This document shows positions 11,771 through 21,275 of a stretch of DNA of 64,000 bases, piece by piece. A program made the position numbers and the translations under genes. The stretch is from Sarcocystis neurona (lineage: Eukaryota > Apicomplexa > Conoidasida > Eucoccidiorida > Sarcocystidae). How positions within the stretch are numbered: position 1 is the first letter of the stretch; every line of letters begins with the position of its first letter. The DNA is taken from contig KL647294.1 of NCBI GenBank assembly GCA_000727475.1, forward strand, positions 3,104,266 through 3,168,265. Reading direction: 5' to 3'. The notes below the pieces were generated by a model. It saw only the letters and a program-made list of their open reading frames with translations, was not told the DNA's origin and made no database searches.

Positions 11771-12650
11771 TCATGCAGCCACCGTCACAGCTGCCTCCTG
11801 GCTGGTGGCAGCGAGGCGACGCGGAGTAGCTCCAGCATACTCGTGTTCCTGGATGTCACCAACGCCGAGAGTACTGCTTTCGTGGGAAAGAGGGAACTGC
11901 CCTATAGAACATTCCAGTGCCCGTGAGATAAAATAAACGTCTTCTATTCTGGTTCTGCGCTCTACGTGTTGAAGCAAGGATAGCTCATTTTGCCAATTAG
12001 CGTCATCCACACTTTTTTTCACACTAGCAACCTCCGCTCCAGCTTCTGCAGTCCGAACTAAAATATTGGACGCTCCATGACGCGTAGGCTGCACATACAC
12101 CGGTGGGTCCTGCATAAAAGGTTAAAAAACGGCAGAAGTGCTACGAGCTTGCACTGCAGCGCCTCGTGATTTGCTGAAACAGCCGGTTCCCCGCTACAAC
12201 TCCCGCTCCTGTGTCTTGACCCTGTGACGGCAGACAGAACAATAGCAACTGAAATATACTGACTTTTTCAGCGTCATGTTTCAACTCAAGGAAAGTATAC
12301 CTCTAGTGCACGTCGAATCGAGCGTGTAAGTATGCCACGGATAACTACCGCACAGTTGACTACAGTAAAGGTACCGCTTTCGTTTACTGAACAAACAGAC
12401 GCATCGATTCAAGGTGGGTCTGCTTGCATGTACGCAACTGTTACTGCATCCTTGAAGGAAGGCATATTTGACCAGCCATACTCTGAGTACTAACGACGAG
12501 TACAACACGCCTACACCGAACCGAAAACAGCAGATTAGTGCAGGCTTCACTTGCCCGTCCACACAAGGTCTTTACCTTATATCCCGTTTGTGCAGCGACG
12601 GAACAGGGCAGCCCATCCAGTCGATATCTTTTCACATGGGGCACCCTCAT
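11771..12650 (-). CDS. Small three-exon hypothetical gene, 174 aa
   Basis: Exons on the minus strand: 12551-12650, 12301-12386, 11771-12109. Lengths 100+86+339 make 175 codons, with phases 1, 0 and stop, so the chain closes exactly. ATG at 12650 has a strong context (GAAAATGAGG). The acceptor before the last exon is TTTTTATGCAG and the donor of exon 2 is GAG|GTATAC. The product begins MRVPHVKRYRLDGLPC, has a hydrophobic stretch across exon 2 (TFTVVNCAVVIRGILTRSI), then a mixed helical region (NWQNELSLLQHVERRTRIEDV) and an Ala/Thr-rich tail. No family is recognised. Exons 2 and 3 look strongly coding; exon 1 is the least certain, because the frame stays open upstream without another ATG. Confidence 0.5.
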
Positions 12651-13130
12651 TTTCCCACCCGGTAGCGCTACCCATTGACGCGATTGTTCTCTATCTGGCT
12701 TCAAAATCGCTACCACGGCATAAAGTTCGTCAGGGGCAGCGTCCCTGCCCCCTTCTCTCGGCTGCTCTGTCCACGTGTCAATTGTGGCGAGTGACGCTTC
12801 TTGTAACAGGCGGAAATAAATCAGTAGTCTCTTCGGTTAAACAGGGGATGATTCCTCCGTACTACGGACACTTTCGTCTGCAGGTTCACAGCTGCCCAAG
12901 CAGGCGATATCACGACACAGAATAGGGGACACGGCCACGTCACCGCGTCAACCAGGCCGTGAGTCCAGAAGGCAGCAGTCAGAAATACGGGCAGAGATCT
13001 CACATACCCGAGACACCTCAGCGAAGAATTTCTCGGTCGGAGTCTGCCCCAGAGTATGAATCGCAGCTCACGTCATCACGTTGAACGCATAAACGAGGCG
13101 AATAGACACAATAATCAAGGAGGCACTTCG

Positions 13131-16100
13131 CTACTTTGAAAGCTGCTCCAATGCGTGCGGTAGCACGGGCAAAAGCGCTTCCGCAAGTTCTCTCACAGCT
13201 TTAGGACTGCCTGGAAAGACCACCACCATGCCCCGGGCGCCGCAGCCGGAAGGCCGTCGGATGACATCTCTCCTATCTGCATCGACAAGTCCACATGCCC
13301 GAGAGGGCCCAGAGTCTGGAGGGGCAGGTGGACTTGCGATGGCTCCTCGTCCCCCAACTGCAGCTTTACTACGATACGGTACCTCCTGGCAAGTCGTCAT
13401 ACGTTTACAGTTGATCAAATTTTGAAGCGCATGACGGTGGCAACATTCATTTGTCACGGCACTTGCAAGGTCCCGTGGCGCTTTCGGTGCAACTGGAACA
13501 GTACAACTGCAGCATTTTTCGGGCAGACTACAAGTCACAGTATCCCCTTGGGTGCAAGCGCCATTCTCTGTTGCGGATTGACAAATGCCTCCAAAGACAA
13601 ACGTGCTGCTCCCGTTTCCGTCTTTTACCTCTCTGCCTGCTCGACACTCGATCACACCAGCGCATGGCCTCCCCAGGGCAGCGAGTGGCGTGCACCGCAG
13701 GGAGTGTTCCAGTAGTAAATGCTCGATTCCATTACAGCGTACGGTGAAGAGGGGAAGGAGCGCCTGTGGCGTCACGTCCCTGGTTGATAATCCGGTTCCA
13801 CCGCATACGAATATAACGCTTCGACGCGGGGGTGATTCTTCCGCCCCCGTCTGCACCACCATCTTCGGATCATCAGCGCACGCGCACAGCATACTGAAAA
13901 CAGCATCTTGTATCCTCTCTATTAAGTCGGGAACGATCACAAAGCGTTCACTTTGTTTTTCGATCCTATCCCACGTGTGTCGTTCGGCTGGAAATTCGCC
14001 CTCTTTCGTACGGGCTGCACACACGCTCCCTTGCAGGAGAGATACTGAAGGCTCCCGCTGCGAGCTCAGCTGCAGTAATGTAGCAACTACATTCGATGAT
14101 CGCAGAACCTTCAACAACGTCTCCGCGCACGCGTCTTGCATCGTTCCGCGAAAACACCTATCGGAAACAATGACAATGCCTAGCCTCACTGCTTCGCCTA
14201 CGGGTCTACCGCAGCTAAAATGAGAGACCGCGGTTGTGCTCGTGTCGACAAGGTTCCCCACAGGATGTACCGTGCACGACGGGGCCTCAACTTCGGGCTC
14301 ACCCGTGTGAACAGTCAGGTCAGTGGTTGACGTGGTCTGCCTCTTACCGCCCCTGATTGCGGACGTTTCTTCTGGCCGCTCCTTGTCATCTCCGCACTTG
14401 CATTTTGTCTCGTTATACCCAATAACCTTGTCCTGCACTTTCAAGAGGCGGATCAAAGCATCAGGCCGACCGGGGAAGGGACGCCCAAAGAGCAGGACGG
14501 GCACGGTCTCACCAGCAGCAATACATGGACGGGGGCTGGCCTTGCTCGGTGCTACTAGAATAAGGCCATTAACGGAGGCACAGCAACTCAGCAGGCGACT
14601 GCTAGCTTGCCTGCCTGTAGGGAAAGCGTGCAGGTGAAGCGCTGCGTGGCCAGACGCACACCAGCCGCTCCCAGAGGACTGGGCTTTCTGTGCGCTTGGG
14701 CCGCCGTCGTAGTGCCAGGGTCCTGCTTCATCACATGTATGTTCTACATACACAAGTGCCCTGTGATATTCAGGACGGACGGTGTCGGCCACTACAGGCT
14801 CGTCTACGGCAGCCAGAGTCTGTGCCGGAACATGAGCCGATAATGATGTGGACGGACAGAAAGACGAGTAAGAGTTAAGAGCTGGAGCCACAAGCAAATG
14901 AAACAGCACCCACGCGCTGCATGGATTTCCAGGTAAAGCAAACACAAGGAGCACACGTACTGGGCTTCGAGATGGATGTCGATCGCGGGGTCTATCTCGC
15001 GATGAAAAAGGCTGCCTTACTTTGCCCGACGTAAGACTCGTACTAAACAGCGTTCCACGGGTCACATCAGGACAAAGCTGATTCATCCCGGGAGAATTGA
15101 CGGCGGACCTAGAAACAGTGTCATTCTTATTTTTTGTTTGCCGTGTTACTGTCAAATCATGGAACTCTCCACCCAGTACCTGGTGCTGGGTTTGCGCATC
15201 GTCTGATTCCAGTTTCGCCGTGTTGGCCGCATCACGTCGGAACACGCGCAACACCGCAAACATGGCGGGTTTGCCCGGCTTCACATTCAAGCGGCCAAAC
15301 TTGATTTCGGTCTCTACAGTGTATAAGCAGTCTTGGGTGACACAGGGCGCTGTATCGCTTAGGGAAGCTGTGCCAGTTTTCCTCCCAATATCGACTTCAC
15401 GACATTGTGTGGTGTCTTCGCTGCCGTTCGAAACGCTCCTTCTGTCTCCGCTATCAGCAGTAGGTCCACCTGGCAGCCTTTCGCCGTCTGACCTATTCTG
15501 CTTCCCTTGTAGAGTCCAGCATTCTCTGTCCCCAGCATTGACCTGCCCGCACTGATGCAGCCCGAAGCTATTTCTCTGAAGCTGGAGAAGGGCAAGCTTC
15601 ATGCAGTCACTTCCTCCCATCGAAACTCCCCCAGTGGACACGAGGGCGTCAACGCCACGATCCTGCTGCCCACGCTCACTCCCGTCCACCGGTGGACTCC
15701 TTGTGTCACCCACCAGACACCCTGATCTGGGTTGTTCTTTCAGCGCGAGATCAAGTAACAACCGTTGCACTTTGTCAACATCATCCGGTAGCACGTGTTG
15801 CTGGCCAAGACGCGTAGATGGACAGTGCTGGCTTAAGAGAGCTTTTAGCATAGGGCTGTTGCTATCGTACACTGCGGCCGTTGCAGAATTTGTTGTACGT
15901 TTTTCACGCGTCGAACACATCGGTTCTTGCTTCGTCTTTCGAGACTCAGCATCATGATCGGTGGTATCGCATGCAGGAGAGCCCCGTACCAGACGATGTA
16001 AACACCTTTCACATTCACTTTGGAGAGCATCGCTATTGGACTCTCCACTCTCTGGAGTACGGGCAGCTACCCGACTTCGCAGTTCGTCTCCAAGCGCAAG

Positions 16101-17354
16101 TGTATGGACATTCAGTTTGCGGAAAACGTCGAGTTTCTGGATCCCTACTGCGGCCAGTAAACCTTCTTCCGCTGGCCCGATAAGCTGACCTTGTTGCATA
16201 AGAAGGGATTTTGCCGGGGCATCAGTACCTACCCCTCGAATGTTTTCCCCCCTCCCGTGAATTTTCGATACCACCTCGTGATCTGGCCAACAGAGTCCAT
16301 TATCTACGTCGACCTCGCAACTTTCCACGGGGACAACTGCGTTACACCACGTGGGAACCGGCGAGCCAGTGGTCACGTACACACATTGAAGAGCAGGTGG
16401 CACTGCAGCCTCGCGCGCCTCACAAACGAGTCCAGGGCGTCTGTTCGTTTGGTTACTCGGATAACATCGTCCATGACTACCACCTGTGCCACCAACTCGC
16501 ATCTCAGCCCATATATGCTGATGACCACGAAATGGCTGCACTGTGTCGCCTGTCAAGCTTGCCCCCGCCCGCACCTCTCCTGCAATTTTCAGAGGGACGC
16601 AATTATCCCCGCTCTGCGCTGCATCCAAATTCACCTCTTGTCGTGAATATGTCTTTCTGTACAACTCTTGAACTTCGCCCCACCTGCCTGAGGGAATGTG
16701 CAGTGCGTATCCATCCACGAGAGAAGCGCGGAATGGTGGCAGTGCAAAAGGAGCAGTCACTCCCTCTGGTGCTCCTACTCGGCGTCCTAGAAACGGAGGC
16801 GCTACGGTTTCTATGAGGCAGTTGTCAGTGCGCACAAAGTCGGTGCCGAGGCAATGCCTGCCGCGGCTTTCTTCATCCTTTTCCTCCGTGTCAGCGTCAT
16901 GTAGACGGGTGGCGGTGTTCATTTCTGATGTGTGGCACGCGGGAAGGTTCCGAAGTTGTATGTGCACGGCGCTGCGAACTTCACGGTCTACCATAGCCAG
17001 AGCCTCTGCGAGCTCGATCATCCGGAAACAGCTCTCCTCCCGCACCACAAATGGTGCATTTTTCTTGCTCAGTGACGGGCAATTACGGGGACCGTCTAGC
17101 TCTGTGGCACCAGCGGTGCCCGAATGGCGGGCGAGGAGTAAATTCGACGTGTGTTTATGCGGCATTTCCCCAATACAATCTGTGATCGACGCACCGGACA
17201 GCTCATTATCCGATGCGTCTGTTTCATGGAGGCGCTTGTCCCTGTCTCTGTCCCATGTCTCTATCACGTGCGGAAGGCCTGTCGTGCCCTCCACAGGCCT
17301 TTCAAGCGCACCGCTTTGACTGCCGCTAGCGGGAGCCATCTCTCCAATTGCCAT
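13131..17354 (-). CDS. Molybdenum insertase fusion, MoeA-MogA order (Cnx1-type), 1407 aa
   Basis: Catalyses the last steps of molybdenum cofactor synthesis: the MogA-like domain adenylates molybdopterin, and the MoeA-like domain inserts molybdate and releases AMP; cytosolic in known systems. MoeA part: RMIELAEALAMV at about residue 110, DGYAL near 215, GENIRGVGTDAP, LALGDEL near 425, STGGVSMGGSD near 572, FALPGNPCSAWVLF near 807. MogA part: LGIVIVSDRCFRGT near 1060, CGGTGLSTRDVTPQALLPLF near 1190, and a C-terminal PGSPKAVRELAEALLPVLPH. The domain order is that of plant Cnx1; animal gephyrin has the reverse. At 1407 residues it is about twice the usual fusion length, because disordered insertions separate the conserved blocks. 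It is one exon, unlike its heavily spliced neighbours. ATG context is ACAATGG. Strong family call; activity is not proven. Confidence 0.93.
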   Translation of the reverse strand: MAIGEMAPASGSQSGALERPVEGTTGLPHVIETWDRDRDKRLHETDASDNELSGASITDCIGEMPHKHTSNLLLARHSGTAGATELDGPRNCPSLSKKNAPFVVREESCFRMIELAEALAMVDREVRSAVHIQLRNLPACHTSEMNTATRLHDADTEEKDEESRGRHCLGTDFVRTDNCLIETVAPPFLGRRVGAPEGVTAPFALPPFRASLVDGYALHIPSGRWGEVQELYRKTYSRQEVNLDAAQSGDNCVPLKIAGEVRAGASLTGDTVQPFRGHQHIWAEMRVGGTGGSHGRCYPSNQTNRRPGLVCEAREAAVPPALQCVYVTTGSPVPTWCNAVVPVESCEVDVDNGLCWPDHEVVSKIHGRGENIRGVGTDAPAKSLLMQQGQLIGPAEEGLLAAVGIQKLDVFRKLNVHTLALGDELRSRVAARTPESGESNSDALQSECERCLHRLVRGSPACDTTDHDAESRKTKQEPMCSTREKRTTNSATAAVYDSNSPMLKALLSQHCPSTRLGQQHVLPDDVDKVQRLLLDLALKEQPRSGCLVGDTRSPPVDGSERGQQDRGVDALVSTGGVSMGGSDCMKLALLQLQRNSFGLHQCGQVNAGDRECWTLQGKQNRSDGERLPGGPTADSGDRRSVSNGSEDTTQCREVDIGRKTGTASLSDTAPCVTQDCLYTVETEIKFGRLNVKPGKPAMFAVLRVFRRDAANTAKLESDDAQTQHQVLGGEFHDLTVTRQTKNKNDTVSRSAVNSPGMNQLCPDVTRGTLFSTSLTSGKVRQPFSSRDRPRDRHPSRSPVRVLLVFALPGNPCSAWVLFHLLVAPALNSYSSFCPSTSLSAHVPAQTLAAVDEPVVADTVRPEYHRALVYVEHTCDEAGPWHYDGGPSAQKAQSSGSGWCASGHAALHLHAFPTGRQASSRLLSCCASVNGLILVAPSKASPRPCIAAGETVPVLLFGRPFPGRPDALIRLLKVQDKVIGYNETKCKCGDDKERPEETSAIRGGKRQTTSTTDLTVHTGEPEVEAPSCTVHPVGNLVDTSTTAVSHFSCGRPVGEAVRLGIVIVSDRCFRGTMQDACAETLLKVLRSSNVVATLLQLSSQREPSVSLLQGSVCAARTKEGEFPAERHTWDRIEKQSERFVIVPDLIERIQDAVFSMLCACADDPKMVVQTGAEESPPRRSVIFVCGGTGLSTRDVTPQALLPLFTVRCNGIEHLLLEHSLRCTPLAALGRPCAGVIECRAGREVKDGNGSSTFVFGGICQSATENGACTQGDTVTCSLPEKCCSCTVPVAPKAPRDLASAVTNECCHRHALQNLINCKRMTTCQEVPYRSKAAVGGRGAIASPPAPPDSGPSRACGLVDADRRDVIRRPSGCGARGMVVVFPGSPKAVRELAEALLPVLPHALEQLSK

Positions 17355-17721
17355 TGTACATGACTAACCTTAGACATTAGTCTAAGTTGTTTTTACGCTC
17401 TCGTACGTGGGTCGCTGCATAGCAAGATGCACGCAAGGACAATTCCTGAGGCACCGCAGCAGCAGGGGAGTCGGTTTTTCTTTGCTTTTGTCAATTTTAC
17501 GGTAGAAGCAACCTTTGGGTGTAAAGCAGGTTCGGAAGGGTTTTCGCTAGCGACATCGCATGTGCTTGTACGCATTTGCCGTACTTCTGTTTCATGCATT
17601 GAGCAGCTAGACAGACCCGCGTGTGCACACACGTGCTGTCACACTCTCAAAAAGGCGAGTACACAAACCCGTCAGGCACAGCAAGATTCAGCACTTTAAT
17701 CATCGTCGTCGTCATGTATGG

Positions 17722-18597
17722 TCAGTTTTCTCGAAAAGAATCCTCAGCAGCCCCCTGCTTCTGCTTCAAAATGATTCGCATGCGTCGCGGTCGTGTCTCA
17801 AACAGTGCTGCCCCCCCCCCCGTAGTATTCGTAGTATTGTGGCCGGGGAGACATGAAAGTCTGTCTCGACTCATATGCACTCCTGTCATTGAGCATACGA
17901 CAACTTTTTCATCCACAAACATCTCCGCACTGCTGAAAGAAAAATCAGGCGAAGGAATGCTGTGTAGCGTTCGTAGTGGTACGGCTACACAGTTTACCTC
18001 TGTATGTGTGCGTAAGCGTTTCGAGAGACAGTGAACAAACGGAAGACATATACATCTAGATACATGTGCTCAGCAGTTACTGCCGCCGCAACATATCCGA
18101 ACTTGATTTTCTCAAACGTCTTCCACGCACTACGCTGCTGCACTTCAGCCCGAACGAATCCATAACAGGTGAAACTGACCTAACCGCACAACTGACATAA
18201 TGACGCCGTGTGCGTGTGTGTGCGTGTGTGTGCTCGTCACTCACCAAATCAAGCATGACGACCACATCGTTTGGAGGCCAGCCTGGCTTGGATAGATGTG
18301 AATACTGCATTCTGTAGTGTTGCCGTGAGCGCGGGCTTAGTGTACGGTGACTAAGGCTGCGTTCTACTGCGACAATCGTACAATGGTTGAGCAATATGAG
18401 AAGCTGGTTCTCGTCGGCGCACTTACACCAAATTCACTTTTCAATAATTAAAGCGTAGTTTGCTCCATGAGCAATTTGTTTCCCGCGACGCTTTACTGAC
18501 TGAGACCAAGTGCCTTCTGCACGTTAGCTACGTAGGACGTTCAGCCAACATTCACCGGACTGTCGCGGGCCAAGATGTTATCACTTGCGCGTGACAT
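17722..18597 (-). CDS. Small four-exon hypothetical gene, about 137 aa
   Basis: Minus-strand exons: 18585-18597 (tentative start, 4 codons), 18245-18366, 18064-18134, 17722-17929. The total is 414 nt, 138 codons with stop, in frame throughout. The 122-nt exon has a clean acceptor (GTCGCAG) and donor (TTG|GTGAGTG) and encodes SKPGWPPNDVVVMLDL; the next encodes WKTFEKIKFGYVAAAVTAEH; the last starts after TTTCTTTCAGCAG and contains MFVDEKVVVCSMTG and a basic tail ending SFREN. No family is recognised. The last exon contains a run of 11 G on the coding strand (17811-17821), so an indel there would change the C-terminus. The three downstream exons are well supported; the start exon rests only on phase and could be replaced by exons further upstream. 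Confidence 0.5.
18206..18233. repeat. GT/GC-rich dinucleotide repeat
   Basis: Run of GTGTGC and GTGTGT units. It lies in the intron directly downstream of the donor at 18244 of the small minus-strand gene, where it reads as CA on the coding strand. Confidence 0.8.
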
Positions 18598-21275
18598 ATG
18601 CAGATTCCACGTTCGGCTCGCACACACTTCTAAGTGCAGCCGTACGTCGGCATCCACTCAAACGCACACGCTGAAAATCCCATTATGCAGTGCGTTATCC
18701 GGCAGCGCAACTGGGAATCTGACCCAACAGCGGGGAACCGATGAGAGCGCCGACTTGCATCGTGTTATCCGATATGCACCTTTCTTCAACTCTGCAGAGG
18801 GAGCGCACAGCCGGCAGTGAAAGCATACTCCATCTGATTTTGACACTTCTAAGCAGCACGTGAGGAGACCAAGAGCTTTTAAGTTTCCGCTTGGGCGCGT
18901 AGTAGCCCCTGCGGCACAGATATATCCATAAAATGCAGGGTCAGGATGCTCGATGGCGTAAGTGCCCTAATGCGTAGGCCTGTATCCTGTGTGCGTGACT
19001 GCATGTACGTTCATTTTTACGGGATGCAGAACCGAAAGGTCGGTGTTTGTGAGAGCAAGAGCAGTGTCTACACACAACTCATGTTTGTGCGACCACAGAA
19101 AATTTTAGGGCAATCCTAAGGTTGGCGGTTTCTATCGTACTTGAGGAACAAAAGCGCCTGGTAAATTCAACTTTACATGACTACTCAGGTGAAGCAGCAC
19201 ATCTGCTTTCTCCGGCGTAAACACTTGTGTAAGCAGATTTGTACTTTGCGGCTTTCGTCTCAAGGGGGGTTGTCGGTGTGAATGCGAGCATCAGCAGCAT
19301 GAGTGAGGCAGCAAGGAGCCATCGGTGCCCTCTTACACTTGAGAGGCCACGGCGAGCTGACCCGTCAGACAACGACTCAATACTTTTTTACCCTATGGAA
19401 TTTGGTAAGGAAGGCAACGCAACTGCTTTTGCAGTGCAACTTTTATTCCTGTCCGAAAGTCCCTAGCACTCAGATCTGTCCGGGGAAGACACTACGTAAA
19501 CAGGCGTATTGAGGCTCTTCCGCAAAACTCCGTGGCATACCGTACCAGTGCCGCTCACCACCATCAACCTTGCTGCGTAACTAAAGTCAATAGCGCTACC
19601 GGATTCGTCAACCTTGCGGCATAAATAAGTCAATGATGCTAGACGCGTTGCACCGAGCGTACTCTGCCTACAAAGGAGGCTGTTCACACCTTTTGACAAG
19701 GTGTGCAACCGTATTCCTGTGCCTCTGAATACGGCGAAAGAACGTCAGCTCATAGGTCGCGCTTGTGGTGCAAAAAGCCGAACTGTTAAATTGCGCCCGG
19801 CGAGGTAGCATGCTGCACGCACACGGAATTTCGATCTTTAAATGATACGGTAGTCGCGATGAGCTTGGGGTATGAACGTGTACGTGCGTACTTCAGCGTT
19901 GAAGTCACTTCACTCGCTGCGCACGAATTTAAATTATTCTTGACCCTTGCTGCGAACCTCTTTCGTGTATCTCTTGCTTCATCAGTTAAGACAGCAGAAA
20001 AAGACGACTTTTCGGAAGGTGGCTGCTGAAGGATGTGGCAGCCATACCTGCCAGGACAAGCAACGGCTGAACGTGAGTCGCTTTTCCACACATATGTAAC
20101 GGCCTACCTAATTCGCTGGTGAAGTGCAGACGGAATAAATCTGCACATCAGGTGGGTGTGCTGCTAGTTTATTGGCCTGCTATTTTTTAAAAAAAATGCA
20201 CGAGGGCGTGGTAACTCACTTTCGGTCGTTGCCCCTTCGCTAGTTCGGGCAGGCGGGTGTAAATACTCACCTGTTTGTGCGTGAGCTAACTCTCCGGCTT
20301 TCCGTTGGCGGGGTGAAGCGGCTGTTTCGAGAGAGTATCATGCGGGTGCTGCTAACTGATGACGAGAGGACACTGAGGCGTTGAACGGTGCTGTTATTGC
20401 AGTAAGAGCCAGTTACAGGTAGGCTGCCCGGTAAAAAAGTTACGAACTTCCCAGCTTAAACGTGTTATCTGCACTGATATTCGTTGGAGTGAACAGACGA
20501 GCAATGTCGTAGTGAAAACAGGGAAAATGTCAAGATGCGGACGTCCGCGTGACCAGGTGTGCAGCCGGCAGCGGCTCCCGGGCTACACAATTCTGAGACA
20601 AGTATCGGAGTGCCTGCGCAGGCGTCCTGACTTCACGCGACGATACGGAGAAAAGAGACGAACGACTCCACTTAGTAAGGTATACGCGCCTGCACTGTCG
20701 TGGACACAGCCGCGTTGTCAGTAGACTTCCCCATTTGCGCTTCGTTTTTGGCACACACCAGACGCGGTAACGAGGCAGTACTAACGCACTTTGTCCGGCA
20801 TCAAATGTAGTTTTCAGGTGGGAGCTTCTTGCGCTGCAGTCGGTGTGGTGGAAGCAGTTGTGATTCCTTTGCAACCAAGATTCACTTTTCGGATACCGCC
20901 TTTATGTTAATGCAATATAATAGCGACTCATGTCCCGATGGTGAGCCGCCTTGTGGGCGAAACCGAATCTGTGTCGAAAACTCACCGTGTTCACACATGT
21001 GCTCCGTCAGTGTTATCCGTGCAATCAATCACACTAGCTACCTCCTTTGGAAGCAGCGAAGAAACGGAACTGAGGAAACACCGATGTTGTGCCTTCTAGT
21101 CTCATTGACGTGGTACGTTTGCAGATATGGGGAGTAACGTCTCACATGCACTGGGCGTCTGGCCCCCCCTCTCGCGCTAATGACGCACCACAACCCTGAA
21201 GACACCATGAGATGAATTGCTGCTTCACATACGTCAAATAAGAAGAGCGTGATGACACTGGCAGCAGGCCGTTTC
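18598..21275. other. Unassigned stretch with candidate minus-strand exons
   Basis: No complete gene could be built. Candidate pieces on the minus strand are: 19786-20025, open after acceptor CATCCTTCAG and rich in charged, helix-like residues (LTDEARDTRKRFAARVKNN); 19181-19372, an ATG frame with a signal-peptide-like stretch (WLLAASLMLLMLAF); and a short segment near 18670-18720 (FPVALPDNALHNGIFS). They may belong to a gene between 17722 and 21276 that I could not join in frame, or to separate small genes. No domain is recognised. Confidence 0.35.

Noticed and set aside
13585..17319. Plus-strand ORFs of 150-212 codons (for example 13585-14223, 16211-16816, 16696-17319)
   Set aside because: They are antisense shadows of the intronless MoeA-MogA gene, whose conserved motifs fix the coding strand.
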